The notes under the pieces were generated by a model. That model was not told the DNA's origin and ran no database searches. It worked only from the letters and a program-made list of their open reading frames with translations. The position numbers and the translations under genes are program-made. A stretch of 64,000 nt of DNA from JBJXHG01 sp046160865. GTDB lineage: Bacteria; Planctomycetota; UBA1135; GCA-002686595. Positions 18,147 through 27,678 of the stretch are shown here, in pieces. Each line of letters begins with the position of its first letter. Position 1 is the first letter of the stretch. Where the stretch lies: NCBI GenBank assembly GCA_046160865.1, contig JBJXHG010000100.1, positions 1-64,000 of the forward strand, read 5' to 3'.

Positions 18147-20252
18147 CTACTCCTTCCAGCTCGATTCGATCTTGCCGAACAAGTCGTGCTTCTTTTCGGT
18201 GAGCTGCACTTCGACGGCGCCAGGCGCGCCAATGAGCTGGAGCTCCAGATCGAACGGGAACCAAGCCGCCGGCCAGCCCTTCGTGTCGATGTCCTCGGAC
18301 GCGATCATGAACGGCATCCGCTCGGGTTTGCTGCCCTTCTTCGTGCCCTTCTTGCGCCAAGCGACCTCGGGGCGCGCGGTACAGTTCCATGGACGTTCGT
18401 AGCGCTCCTTCGCCGATCCTGTGACGACGACGGACTGCCCCTCGACGCGTAGCGCCTCACCTTCGAGCGTGTGCTTGAAGTCGAACCCGAACGGCGCACC
18501 CAACGTCACGAGAGTCGTCTTGCCTGGGTTCACTTCCCAGGTCGGCGTGTCGTTGGAGCGGACGATCGTCACCTTTTGCAGCTGGCTCTTCTTGCCCTTG
18601 CGCACTTCGCCGTAATAGAGCTGGTAGGTACCGACGGGAACGGTGACGCCTTTGCTGCCGCCCTCGACGAGATCGAAGTAGTTGTTGTTCTCGGAACTCG
18701 TGCCGTGCACGACGAGGTACGTCGGCGTCGGCCCCTTGAAGTCGAGCTTGAGCGTGCCGGTCTGCGCGGTGACCGGCGTCGCTTTCAATTCCTTGCCCGA
18801 AGGCGCGACCTCGAGCTGGTACCAGTTGCCTTGGATCTCCGTCAGCGGGCTCCACGGCCGCGCGCGCTTGCTCGATCCGATCACGATCGAATCCATGTCC
18901 GCTTGGAAGTGGCCAGCGGTGAGCCCGATGAAGCCCCACGTCAACGGCGCCGTGCCGTAGATGCCGTCCATGTTGTCGTCGATCACGCGCACCGGCACTC
19001 CGTTCACGACGCCCGTGACGCTGGCCGCGCCGAGCACGTACACGGTCATGCTCTTGTCCGTCGGCTCCTGGTTGAGCTGCATCCCTTGATACTGCTCGTC
19101 CTTGTTGCCCTGCACGGCGAGGAACGCCCACGGCCGCGCCTCGGCACCCTTGCCGACCGTGATCTTCACGGGCGCGAATCCGCCCGTCAGCGGAATCTTC
19201 TCGTCGGGCTCGCCGTTCCCGTCGAGATCGAAGCGCAAGTCCGACGACCCGACGCGCGTGACCGGCGGTGCTTCTTTGAACGACTCGAACGACGCCGACG
19301 AACCCTTGGCCTGGAAGTTCAGCGGGCGCCAGATCAGGAATAGATCGTCGCAGTTGTAGTTGGGCCGCTGGAAATCGTCGGGAGACTCGATGACGTCGAA
19401 CGCGAGCGGCACCGTGACCGGCCCCGACGGCGCGACAGTCGGCTTCGTGGGCTCGACCTTGCTCGGTTCTTGTTTCGTCGGGTCCTGCTTCGTCGCGTCG
19501 GGTTTGTCGGCCGCGGCTTCCTCGGGCTCGGGCTTGGTACCGGCGTCGGGCTTGTCCGCGCCGCGCGCTGCGAGCGACGTCTTGCGATTGAACGCCGCGT
19601 CGTAGCGCGCATCGACGAGGTTCCACTTCGCGCGTGTGTCCGTCGCGTTGGTGTAGCCTTGCCAGGCGAGGTGCAGGTTCTTCGCGTCGCCGCGCAGCGG
19701 CTCGTCGTAGCACTGTGCGAAGAGTATCCACGCCTCGGATGCCATGTACTGTTCGCCGATCGAGTCGAAGCCGTTCGCGATGATGTCGAGCTCGTCGGCG
19801 AGGTTCATGTACACCCAGCCGTCCTTCTTGGTGAGATTGCCGCGAAACTCGCTGAAGCGCTTCTCGAACATGTCCATGAGCTCGACGCGGTCGCGCTTCT
19901 TGCCGGCGTCGAGCCCGGTGTAGTACGCGCGCGCACGGTCCGCGAACTCGGTCCCGAATGCCGCTTTCCACGCTGCCTGCAGATCGCTGAAGAACGTCTC
20001 GAGCTCGGGGGTCGGCGCCTCGAGCATCTGCTCGCCCGTGCGCACGACCCACGCAACGGCCTGCGCCTCGCTCGACTTCACGAGCTTCGCCATGTCGCTG
20101 CGCGCGTTCTGCGTACCGAGCTTCTGCAGCTTCGCCTTGAACTCCGAATCGGGCTCGACGCGCGCCGTCAGATCGAAGGCCGGACTCGCGGTCGGAGCGA
20201 GCGTTGGTACGGAAACGAAGAGCGCGACGACACCGAACAGAGACGTGATCAT
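18147..20252 (-). CDS. large secreted protein of unknown function
   Basis: About 701 residues. It starts with a hydrophobic export signal (SLFGVVALFVSVPTLAPTASP). Residues ~30-230 are helical and charged. A Lys/Pro/Glu/Thr-rich linker (DATKQDPTKQEPSKVEPTKP) around 240-275 separates it from a C-terminal beta-rich half with motifs such as LRFDLDGNGEPDEKIPL and IDDNMDGIYGTAPL, the latter resembling an EF-hand-like acidic loop. I do not recognise a family. ATG 20252 is chosen; GTG 20264 is an alternative start. It lies 4 bp upstream of serS and 66 bp downstream of the rhomboid gene, on the same strand. Confidence 0.78.
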   Translation of the reverse strand: MITSLFGVVALFVSVPTLAPTASPAFDLTARVEPDSEFKAKLQKLGTQNARSDMAKLVKSSEAQAVAWVVRTGEQMLEAPTPELETFFSDLQAAWKAAFGTEFADRARAYYTGLDAGKKRDRVELMDMFEKRFSEFRGNLTKKDGWVYMNLADELDIIANGFDSIGEQYMASEAWILFAQCYDEPLRGDAKNLHLAWQGYTNATDTRAKWNLVDARYDAAFNRKTSLAARGADKPDAGTKPEPEEAAADKPDATKQDPTKQEPSKVEPTKPTVAPSGPVTVPLAFDVIESPDDFQRPNYNCDDLFLIWRPLNFQAKGSSASFESFKEAPPVTRVGSSDLRFDLDGNGEPDEKIPLTGGFAPVKITVGKGAEARPWAFLAVQGNKDEQYQGMQLNQEPTDKSMTVYVLGAASVTGVVNGVPVRVIDDNMDGIYGTAPLTWGFIGLTAGHFQADMDSIVIGSSKRARPWSPLTEIQGNWYQLEVAPSGKELKATPVTAQTGTLKLDFKGPTPTYLVVHGTSSENNNYFDLVEGGSKGVTVPVGTYQLYYGEVRKGKKSQLQKVTIVRSNDTPTWEVNPGKTTLVTLGAPFGFDFKHTLEGEALRVEGQSVVVTGSAKERYERPWNCTARPEVAWRKKGTKKGSKPERMPFMIASEDIDTKGWPAAWFPFDLELQLIGAPGAVEVQLTEKKHDLFGKIESSWKE

Positions 20253-20330
20253 GGGTTGGTCCACACGAGCGGACGGGCAGTCTAGCGGCGCCCTCGCGGG
20301 CCGCCAACCGAGTCGCGCGCGCTCGGGGCG

Positions 20331-21161
20331 CTACTTGCGCGAGCTCACACGACGCAGGAAATCACGCTCGCCCGACGTCAGCGAGCCCATGCCGTCGCGA
20401 TGGATCTTCGCGAGAAGCTCGTCCATGCGCGCGTCGTCGGACTGACGGCGCTCGACCTCCGCCACGGCGCGCCGGACGCGCACCTTCTCGACCGGGTCGA
20501 CGAAAAGCCAACGCCGCTTCACGGCCAAGAAGCCGTACACGAGCCCGCCGAGGTGCACGAGGTGCGCGGTGCCGTCCGGTTGACGCAGGCTCAGGAGCGC
20601 TTGGAAGACGGTGAGTCCGACGAAGATCAGCGCGAGCGTGCGCAGCGTGAGCGGGATGAACAGGAACAGGATGCGCCGCTGCGGATAGAGAGTCGCAGCC
20701 GCCATCAGCACACCGTACACCGCTCCGGATGCGCCGACCGCCGCGCTGCCGGACGGCAGTCCGAGCCACGCTCCGCCGAGGAAAAAGAACGCGCCGACGA
20801 CCTGCGCCGACAGATAGGCGAGCAAATACCGACGTCCACCGAGCGCCTCCTCCAGCAGCGTGCCGAAGAAGTACAGCGTCAGCATGTTCAACAGGATGTG
20901 GCCGAGCTCGACGGGAGAGTGCAAGAAGCCGTACGTGAGCAGCTGCCACGCGGGCACGAGCGGGAAGTTCGCCGTCCAATCGCTGGGCACGAGCGCGAAG
21001 TGCTCGACGAGGCTGCGGTAGAAGTCCTCCGTCGCGGGAATGAGCTTCAGGAAGAACGTGACGAGGAAGATCGCGACGTTGACGAGGATGAGTCGGCGCG
21101 TCACGCCGACGAACGGCGGGAACGCGACGCTCGGCAACTCGGGATCCTGCCAGCGGGACAT
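20331..21161 (-). CDS. rhomboid family intramembrane serine protease
   Basis: 276 residues with about six membrane segments. Catalytic Ser145 lies in GASGAVYG and catalytic His203 in HLVHLGGLVYG; the conserved HxxxN element is HILLNM (Asn92). All features of an active rhomboid are present. A soluble charged C-terminal tail (RRAVAEVERRQSDDARMDELL...LTSGERDFLRRVS) resembles the tails of many bacterial rhomboid-like proteins. It would cleave membrane proteins inside or near the bilayer; no substrate is suggested. It follows folD by 5 bp. Confidence 0.92.
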   Translation of the reverse strand: MSRWQDPELPSVAFPPFVGVTRRLILVNVAIFLVTFFLKLIPATEDFYRSLVEHFALVPSDWTANFPLVPAWQLLTYGFLHSPVELGHILLNMLTLYFFGTLLEEALGGRRYLLAYLSAQVVGAFFFLGGAWLGLPSGSAAVGASGAVYGVLMAAATLYPQRRILFLFIPLTLRTLALIFVGLTVFQALLSLRQPDGTAHLVHLGGLVYGFLAVKRRWLFVDPVEKVRVRRAVAEVERRQSDDARMDELLAKIHRDGMGSLTSGERDFLRRVSSRK

Positions 21162-21166
21162 GTCGT

Positions 21167-22024
21167 CTAGCGCGCGAAACCGGCCTGGCGCGCAGCCGCC
21201 GCGGCCGTGTTCTTGAGGAGCATGGCTATCGTCATCGGACCCACACCCCCTGGAACGGGAGTGATCGCACCGGCGACTTCGCGCACCGCGGCGAAGTCCA
21301 CGTCCCCCACGATTCCGTCTGCGCCGCGATTGATGCCGACATCGATCACCGCGGCGCCCGGACGCACCCATTCCGCGCGGACGAGCCGCGTCCGTCCGAC
21401 GGCGGCGACGAGCACATCCGCGCTCCGTGCGATCGCCGGCAGATCGGCCGACTTGCTGTGCGCGATCGTCACCGTCGCGTTCCGCGCTAGCGCGAGCAGC
21501 GCGAACGGCTTGCCGACGAGCATCGACCGGCCGATCACGACGACGTGACGCCCTTCGAGCGGAACGTCGTAGCGATCGAGCAGCTCGATGCAGCCCGACG
21601 GCGTGCACGGAACCAAGCCCGGCCGGCCTTGCACGAGCGCCGCGACGTTGCGCGGATGCAGTCCGTCCACGTCCTTCTGCGGATCGAGCAAATCGATCAC
21701 CGGGTCCGCGGCGAGCCCGGGCGGCAGCGGCAACTGCACGAGGATGCCGTGCACGCTGTGATCGGCGTTCAGGGCGGCGACGTGCTGCAAGAGCTCGTCC
21801 TGCCTCGTCGTCGCGGGCAAGCGCAGTGTGCGAACGCGGAAGCCCGCTTCCTGCGCGGCCTTGTCCTTGTTGCGCACGTACACCTGACTCGCGGGGTCCT
21901 CGCCGACGAGCACGACCGTCAGGCCGGGGTCGACGCCGCGCGCACGCAGCGCGTCGACGTCACGCTTCACGTCGGCACGCACCGCGGCGGCCGCGGTCTT
22001 GCCGTCGATGATGCGCGCGCTCAT
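21167..22024 (-). CDS. folD: bifunctional methylenetetrahydrofolate dehydrogenase/cyclohydrolase
   Basis: 285-residue cytoplasmic FolD, which interconverts 5,10-methylene-THF and 10-formyl-THF using NADP. The catalytic Tyr/Lys motif is YVRNK (49-53). PLP-free folate signatures are seen as GILVQLPLP, KDVDGLHP, CTPSG, GRSMLVGKP and PVPGGVGPMT. The length is normal. ATG 22024 overlaps the ccsA stop by 4 bp (ATGA), so it is translationally coupled to the cytochrome c biogenesis pair, a link by position only. Confidence 0.97.
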   Translation of the reverse strand: MSARIIDGKTAAAAVRADVKRDVDALRARGVDPGLTVVLVGEDPASQVYVRNKDKAAQEAGFRVRTLRLPATTRQDELLQHVAALNADHSVHGILVQLPLPPGLAADPVIDLLDPQKDVDGLHPRNVAALVQGRPGLVPCTPSGCIELLDRYDVPLEGRHVVVIGRSMLVGKPFALLALARNATVTIAHSKSADLPAIARSADVLVAAVGRTRLVRAEWVRPGAAVIDVGINRGADGIVGDVDFAAVREVAGAITPVPGGVGPMTIAMLLKNTAAAAARQAGFAR

Positions 22025-23178
22025 CGCTCGTCTGCAGGGACGTCCGCGCGCACTTGCTTGTCGTCCACGGGCATGCCGCCCTGTTGGCCTTCCATCGGCC
22101 GCACCCCGTCGTCCGTGTAGCGGTGCAAGCTCTTCTGGCTGTCCGGCAGGTACCCAAAGATCTGGAAAGTCAGGAACACCGACAACGCTCCACCGACGAG
22201 AACCGACATCGCCTTCGCGCCGCGATAACCGCCGAGCAAGCGCAAGTGGATGTAGATGATGTACACGAGCCAGGTGATCAGCGCGGAGTTCTCTTTGCTG
22301 TCCCAGCCCCAGTAGTTCGCCCACGCTTCCTGCGCCCAGAAGGCACCCATCCAAAGTCCGGCCGTGAGGAACGGGATCCCGACCGCGAACGCACGGAAGC
22401 TCACGTCGTCGAGCTCGCGCTCGAGCGCGCGCAGCTGATCGCTGGTCGGCAACCGCCGCATCCGCAGCAGCACGAAGAACACGACGCCCGACAGCGCGAG
22501 GATCGGCAAGGTGACGACCTGCACGAACGGCACCAGCGCGAGACCGGCGAAGATCAGCCACTGCGACCCCTTCGAGAAGCCGCCTTGGAACAGGCCGCAC
22601 CAGAAGCGCGTGGTGAAGTATGCGATCGCGACGAACGCCGCGATGCCCATCGTCGCGTAGCTGAAGATCAGCGACACGAGGTGCGGTGCGAACCAGTACG
22701 ACTGCAGAGCCGGCGGCAGGTCACGCTGCGCGGTCGTCAGTGTCTGGATGTAGATGTGCGTGAAGAACACGCCCCCGAGCGTCAGTGCGACGAGCACGTC
22801 GTCGAGGATCGCCCACCCGGGACCACGCCGCTGCATGCCGAGCGCGAAGTGCAGCACGAGCATCGACGCGATGAGCGCCGTCGCGAACATGTTCAGCACT
22901 TCGCTCATCGTCTGGCTGGGGAAGTGATTCACCTCGACCGCGCGCCACGAGACCGAGAAGAGCATCGCGACGAACGCCGCGGCGGTGAGCAGTAGCTTCG
23001 AGCGCGTGACGAGCGCGCCGAAACCGCGCGTTGCCTCTCCGGACTGGCTCGCCCGCCAGTGCACGACGCACGCGAGTAGCGCGACGAGCACGCCGGCGAC
23101 GCACAGCAGATCGCAGATCGCCGACCAGCGCGCGGACGCGTGCATCGTCGACCAAGACGTCCAATTGGCCAAGTTCAT
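22021..23178 (-). CDS. ccsA: cytochrome c biogenesis protein CcsA/ResC (WWD family)
   Basis: 385-residue polytopic membrane protein. The WWD-type haem-handling motif is WAQEAWANYWGWDSKEN, near residue 295. Candidate haem-ligand histidines lie in FAPHLVSLIFSY and IIYIHLRLLGGY. About eight membrane helices are visible. Together with ResB it forms the system II cytochrome c synthetase that exports haem and attaches it to CXXCH apocytochromes. The start ATG 23178 overlaps the resB stop by 4 bp. A polar tail of ~50 residues (MEGQQGGMPVDDK...) follows the last helix. Confidence 0.93.
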   Translation of the reverse strand: MNLANWTSWSTMHASARWSAICDLLCVAGVLVALLACVVHWRASQSGEATRGFGALVTRSKLLLTAAAFVAMLFSVSWRAVEVNHFPSQTMSEVLNMFATALIASMLVLHFALGMQRRGPGWAILDDVLVALTLGGVFFTHIYIQTLTTAQRDLPPALQSYWFAPHLVSLIFSYATMGIAAFVAIAYFTTRFWCGLFQGGFSKGSQWLIFAGLALVPFVQVVTLPILALSGVVFFVLLRMRRLPTSDQLRALERELDDVSFRAFAVGIPFLTAGLWMGAFWAQEAWANYWGWDSKENSALITWLVYIIYIHLRLLGGYRGAKAMSVLVGGALSVFLTFQIFGYLPDSQKSLHRYTDDGVRPMEGQQGGMPVDDKQVRADVPADER

Positions 23179-25724
23179 GCGGTCCCCCGTGTTGCACGCT
23201 TGCCGTACGCCTCGGCAATCGGCCTCACGACGAACGCGAGCGCCGTGCCGAGGATGATGATGTACATGCCCATCAAGACGACCGGGATGCCCGGGTCGTA
23301 CACGACGCCGATGCCCGAGTACGTCGGCATCTCAGGCACCGCGTTGGTCTGGAAGAAGCGATAGCCTTCGTAGAAGAAGTAGTCGTTGACGCGGATCTCG
23401 CGGTCGTGCTCGGGGCCGGCCTCGACAGGCTTCCAGTTTCCGCCGGCGCCGCGCTCGAACACCGATAGCACGCTGCGCCACTCGAACGGGAACGCGCGAT
23501 CGTTCTCGTAGAAGCGCATCCAGAACTGGTGGTCGGGCGACTGCCACACGTTCGCGAGCCCGGCGTCGGTCGACGCGAGGCGTACGGTCTCGACCTTCTC
23601 CTCCGGTGTGCCCGGCGCGATCGTGACCTCCATGTCGAGACCGATCGGATCGGTCGCGTAGAAATCGTCGTCGAAGTGCGGCCCTTGCACGTGCGGCGCG
23701 AGGAACTCGATGTCCTTGTCGAAGCGCGCGTTGTGCAGCACGAGGCGCGGGACGACGCGCGTGTCCCCGGGCAGCGCGAGCGGCTGGCCGAGTTCGACCG
23801 GCGCCACGTGACCGTCCTCGGACACGAGTTGCGCGGCCGCGCTCGAGCCGCCCCAGTGCAGGAGAAAGCGCGGCGGTCCTTGCGACGACCAGCGATCCCA
23901 ATCGAGCCGCAGCACGAGGCTGCCGTACGGGAACTGCTTCTGCTGCTCGTGCGTCTCCCAGTCGATGCTCTCGAGCAAGAGGCGTCGCTCGGGCGGTCCA
24001 CCGCCGGGCGGTGTGATCGAGACCCACAGCGCCGGATTGCGAGGCACTTGCTCCGCGAGCGGACGCGCGTCGCGCACTTCCGATTGGCCGCGCGCATCGA
24101 GCTGGAAGTTCGCCGTCGCTTCCTGCACTTCGATCGTGTAGCCCGTGCGCGTCGTCACGCTGCTGCGCAGGCGGATCGGCACGCGCGTGCCTTCGACCTC
24201 TCCGCGCGCCGTGTCGCGCACTTCGATCCAGCCGAGCCGATCGTCGCCTTTCGTGAAGCGCACCGCCTTGGCCTCTTCCAGGTCACCGTAGGTGGCCGCG
24301 ATCCGAAACTTCCAGCGCGGATCGGCGAGCACTTCGTCGCCTTGCCCGGGCCGCAGGAACGACATCGCCTCGGGGCGCTCGAGAACGGCACCGTCCTGCT
24401 CGAGCGGCGCGCCATCCGATACGGCGAGCTGCGCGAGCGGACCGTAACCCTCCGGATCGTCACGCGACTCCGCGTCCCACAGCCGCGGGTTGATCTTCGC
24501 GCGTTCGGCGAGCGCGAGCACGCGCAGCTTGATGCGCGGCTTCGCCTTCGCGGCGTCCTCACCTTCGCCCGGCCGACGGTCGAGCTCCTTCGTCCAGCCA
24601 GGCCACAACGTGTACTCGGGCGGACGGGAGGTGAAGTTCTCGTCGTGGAAGCCGACCTCGAGAGTCGGCCAGTCCTTGCGCGCGAAGCGGTCGAGCTTCA
24701 ACGCGAACGGCATGCGCATGCGCTTCTCGGGATTGCCGTAGGCCCAATACTCGTCGGTCGGCGCCTCGCGCAGATCCATGTGCAGGATCCCGCGGTTCGT
24801 GTACCGCTTGCTGATGCCGCCGCCGACGAGCAGCGTCATCACGCCGAGGTGCACGACGAAGTAGCCGATCTTCTTCGTCGACATCCACGTCGACGGCCGA
24901 TTCTTGAACGTGTTGAAGAACACGCCGACGAAGAGCAGCGACAAGAGCGACGCGAACCAGTGCGACTTGTACGCGCGATTGAGGTGCAGCGTCGTCGAGA
25001 CCTCGAAGAAGCCGCGGAAGAACCCGTCGTGATCGGCCAGCAGCTGACCGATCTCCTTCGTCTTCGCGCTGCCGCTGAACGCGGCGGTCATCTGCTTCTT
25101 GCGGTTGTCGCGCTCCTCGGCGCCGTACTTGTTGCCGAAGCGCTCGAGGCCGCTCTCGACTTGCGGCGGGAGCTCGGCGTCCGGCATGCCGATGCCGTAC
25201 GGATGCATCAAGTGGTAGAGGAAGTACGCCTCCGCCCACGCGAACTGCCTGTACTGATCGCGCCAGCCCGACAGACGCGTGGCTTGATCTCCGACGAGAC
25301 CCGCGAGATCGCGCTCGTCGCCGGACGCGACGTAGCGATCGACGACTTCGGCCGGGATGTCGGCGATCCAGGGTACGCGCGCTTCCGGATCCTCGAAGTT
25401 TTCGATCTGCGGCACGAGCACACCGGCCGTGATCGCGAGGAGCGACAGCGTGATCAGCGACACACCGACGTGCATCGTGCGGAAGAACGCGTAGACGCCG
25501 GCGCGCTGCAGCCACAAGAACACGCCCGTCGAGAGCAGGAACGCGACGAAGAGCCAGTCCTTCAGCCCCATCCCCGACACGGCTGCGCCGAACGACGACG
25601 CATCGCGCGCGCCGAAGCTGTCGAGCATCACGCCGATCGCTTGGCCGACGCACACGAGCAGCACGATGACGGCGGACGCGCTGAAGAAGCCCCAGCGGAA
25701 GGTCGGTTTCGTGCTCACGGACAT
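23175..25724 (-). CDS. resB: cytochrome c biogenesis protein ResB, large form
   Basis: 849-residue ResB/Ccs1 family protein, partner of CcsA. Three N-terminal membrane helices (about residues 12-32, 50-70, 80-102) are followed by a ~140-residue segment, two more helices (KSHWFASLLSLLFVGVFF; IGYFVVHLGVMTLLVGGGI) and a very long extracytoplasmic region of some 500 residues. A final helix (VVLMGMYIIILGTALAFVV) precedes a short basic tail. The family is usually near 450-650 residues, so the external part is expanded. ATG 25724 is taken because the upstream frame is arginine-rich shadow. The start lies 14 bp after the isoprenoid synthase stop. Confidence 0.9.
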   Translation of the reverse strand: MSVSTKPTFRWGFFSASAVIVLLVCVGQAIGVMLDSFGARDASSFGAAVSGMGLKDWLFVAFLLSTGVFLWLQRAGVYAFFRTMHVGVSLITLSLLAITAGVLVPQIENFEDPEARVPWIADIPAEVVDRYVASGDERDLAGLVGDQATRLSGWRDQYRQFAWAEAYFLYHLMHPYGIGMPDAELPPQVESGLERFGNKYGAEERDNRKKQMTAAFSGSAKTKEIGQLLADHDGFFRGFFEVSTTLHLNRAYKSHWFASLLSLLFVGVFFNTFKNRPSTWMSTKKIGYFVVHLGVMTLLVGGGISKRYTNRGILHMDLREAPTDEYWAYGNPEKRMRMPFALKLDRFARKDWPTLEVGFHDENFTSRPPEYTLWPGWTKELDRRPGEGEDAAKAKPRIKLRVLALAERAKINPRLWDAESRDDPEGYGPLAQLAVSDGAPLEQDGAVLERPEAMSFLRPGQGDEVLADPRWKFRIAATYGDLEEAKAVRFTKGDDRLGWIEVRDTARGEVEGTRVPIRLRSSVTTRTGYTIEVQEATANFQLDARGQSEVRDARPLAEQVPRNPALWVSITPPGGGPPERRLLLESIDWETHEQQKQFPYGSLVLRLDWDRWSSQGPPRFLLHWGGSSAAAQLVSEDGHVAPVELGQPLALPGDTRVVPRLVLHNARFDKDIEFLAPHVQGPHFDDDFYATDPIGLDMEVTIAPGTPEEKVETVRLASTDAGLANVWQSPDHQFWMRFYENDRAFPFEWRSVLSVFERGAGGNWKPVEAGPEHDREIRVNDYFFYEGYRFFQTNAVPEMPTYSGIGVVYDPGIPVVLMGMYIIILGTALAFVVRPIAEAYGKRATRGTA

Positions 25725-25738
25725 CGGACCGACCCTTT

Positions 25739-26725
25739 CTAGAACCGTCGCTCGAGGACGAATGCGCCGAGGTCCTCGAGTGCACTTCGCGCGGGGGACA
25801 GCGGCAGCTCCGAGAGTCGCGCGCGGGCGTGTTCCACCAGCGCAGCGGCGCGCGCGAGCGAGTACTCCACTCCGGCCGACAGGTCGCACACCGCGCGCAG
25901 GCGCTCGCGCCGCTGCGCGAGCCCTTGCTGCGTGAAGACGTCTCTCACGCGCGCGCGAGTCGCTTCGTCCGCGTCACGGTACGCGACGAGTACCGGCAGC
26001 GTGATCTTGCCATCCTCGACGTCGTTGCCGACCGACTTGCCGACGGTGCGTTCCTCGCCGACCACGTCGAGGCAATCGTCGACGATCTGGAACGCGAGGC
26101 CGATCTCGTATCCGTACTGGCGCATCAGCAGACCGAGCTCCTCGCGACCGCCGGGGTAGCGTGCGCCCAGTTCGCAGGCGGCCGCGTAGAGGCTCGCCGT
26201 CTTGGCACCGCTGATCCGCTCGTAGAGCTCCTGCGACATCTCGAAGTCGTAGCGCAACGTACTCTGCTCGATCTCGCCGACGCACAGGCGCCGCGTGGTC
26301 TCGGACAGGACGCGACTCGCGAGTCGCGACGACAGATCGGTCGAGAGCGCGAACGCGCGTGCGTACAAAAAGTCGCCGAGGAGGACGGCGACCTGGTTGT
26401 CCCAGCGCTGGTTGACGCACGCGACGTGGCGGCGTACTTGCGCGCCATCCAAGACATCATCGTGTACGAGCGTCGCGAGGTGGATCATCTCGACGATCGC
26501 CGCGATCGCCGGGTGCTCGTCGGTGACGTTGCCGGTCGCTTCGCCAGAGAGCAACACGAGCGCGCCACGCAACTGCTTGCCGCGGAACCGGCCGACGTGG
26601 TCGGTCATGTCGGTGACGGCGTGCGACGACTCGCGCACTTGCGCCGCGAGCAGCTCGCGCATGCGCACCATGCCCTCGGCGACGGGCGCGATCATCCGTT
26701 CGAGGCGCGCGTCGGCGAAGCTCAT
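25739..26725 (-). CDS. polyprenyl (octaprenyl/heptaprenyl-type) diphosphate synthase
   Basis: 328-residue trans-isoprenyl diphosphate synthase. First Asp-rich motif HDDVLD (DDVLD 89-93) and second DDCLD (216-220); GKQLRG and GAKTASLY also match. Small residues before the first motif (IHLATLVHDD) suggest a long-chain product such as the quinone side chain. It elongates allylic diphosphates with IPP in the cytoplasm. ATG 26725 overlaps the mobA stop (ATGA). Chain length cannot be read reliably from sequence, so ispB or hepT is not assigned. Confidence 0.93.
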   Translation of the reverse strand: MSFADARLERMIAPVAEGMVRMRELLAAQVRESSHAVTDMTDHVGRFRGKQLRGALVLLSGEATGNVTDEHPAIAAIVEMIHLATLVHDDVLDGAQVRRHVACVNQRWDNQVAVLLGDFLYARAFALSTDLSSRLASRVLSETTRRLCVGEIEQSTLRYDFEMSQELYERISGAKTASLYAAACELGARYPGGREELGLLMRQYGYEIGLAFQIVDDCLDVVGEERTVGKSVGNDVEDGKITLPVLVAYRDADEATRARVRDVFTQQGLAQRRERLRAVCDLSAGVEYSLARAAALVEHARARLSELPLSPARSALEDLGAFVLERRF

Positions 26726-27378
26726 CGCGCGGCCCCCACGAGCGCCTGCGCGCGATCGAGATCGGCTGGCGTGTTGACGTTCGTGCCCGCACCCGCGAAC
26801 GCGCCGAGCGTGGTGGCTCCAACGCGCGGCTTCCGTCCGCTCGGGAGTGCGAAGCGCGCGAACGAGAGCACCTTGCGTTCGCCCGCATCCAGCGCTGCAC
26901 GCACAGCCGCGCGCGTATGCACGCGCCAGACGCCGCAGAGCGGCTCGAGGCCACCCTCGGTCTCGAGGAAGCAGACGTCGAGATCGCGCGCACGCGCGAC
27001 GTCCGCGAGTGCGCGCAGGACTTCCGTCGTCACGAGCGGCATGTCGCACGCGAGCGCGATCGCCCGCTCGCCACCGGCGGCTTCCGCCGCCGCGAGGCCG
27101 GCATCGAGCCCGGCGAGCGGGCCGCCGTCCTGCAACGTGTCGAGCACCCGCGGCAAGCCCAGATCCGCGTAACGATCCGCGCTGCCGCAGGCGAGCACGA
27201 TCGAACGCGCGAGGGGGCGCAACGTCGCAACGGCGTGCTCGAGCAGCGTGTGCGAGCCGACCGCGAGGCGCGCCTTGTCGCGTCCCATGCGGCGGCTCTG
27301 CCCGCCACACAGGACGATGCCATGACATTCGTCGCGCGCGTCGAGCGCGGGACGCCGGAGATCGTGCGCGCCGGTCAC
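26722..27378 (-). CDS. mobA: molybdenum cofactor guanylyltransferase MobA-like
   Basis: 218-residue nucleotidyltransferase. The NTP-binding signature is LCGGQSRRMGRDKARL, with DGGPLAGL and the metal-binding ACDMPLV further on, and a C-terminal NVNTPADL, all typical of MobA, which adds GMP to molybdopterin. No ATG lies upstream in frame; GTG 27378 overlaps the tatA stop (GTGA) and is the natural start. A purely molybdenum role is likely but related guanylyltransferases (e.g. CofC-like, MocA) share the motif. Tat is often needed to export molybdoenzymes, which fits the tatA neighbour (inference). Confidence 0.9.
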   Translation of the reverse strand: MTGAHDLRRPALDARDECHGIVLCGGQSRRMGRDKARLAVGSHTLLEHAVATLRPLARSIVLACGSADRYADLGLPRVLDTLQDGGPLAGLDAGLAAAEAAGGERAIALACDMPLVTTEVLRALADVARARDLDVCFLETEGGLEPLCGVWRVHTRAAVRAALDAGERKVLSFARFALPSGRKPRVGATTLGAFAGAGTNVNTPADLDRAQALVGAAR

Positions 27379-27581
27379 TCTTCCTTGTTCGTCGTCGTCA
27401 GGCGCTTGGGGTCGCCCGCCACGCCGTTCTCGCTGCCCTCTTTCAGGCCCTTCTTGAACTCGTTCACGCTCGCGCCCATCGAGCGCGCGAGATCGGGGAG
27501 CTTGCGGGCGCCGAACAACAGCAGAACGACGACGCCGATCGCGACCCACTCCCAAACACCGATTGCCGCCAAGTACAGCAT
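27375..27581 (-). CDS. tatA: twin-arginine translocase subunit TatA/E
   Basis: 68-residue TatA-like protein: one N-terminal membrane helix (GVWEWVAIGVVVLLLFG), the hinge GARKLPDLARSMG and an amphipathic helix (SVNEFKKGLKEG), then a short charged tail. It forms the pore for folded Tat substrates. ATG 27581 is preferred; GTG 27593 in frame gives 4 more residues. A TACAAT -10-like element (27671-27676, minus strand) lies about 90 bp upstream without a clear -35 box. It is the first gene of the run that continues through mobA to serS. No tatC is seen. Confidence 0.92.
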   Translation of the reverse strand: MLYLAAIGVWEWVAIGVVVLLLFGARKLPDLARSMGASVNEFKKGLKEGSENGVAGDPKRLTTTNKEE

Positions 27582-27678
27582 GCCTTCACACACCGCCGAA
27601 TCCGACGCGCGAGCCGGGTGGCGACGTCGAGCGTCGTCCCCGCCGTCGTCCGGCGTTCCTTTGGGTTCCTATTGTAGT

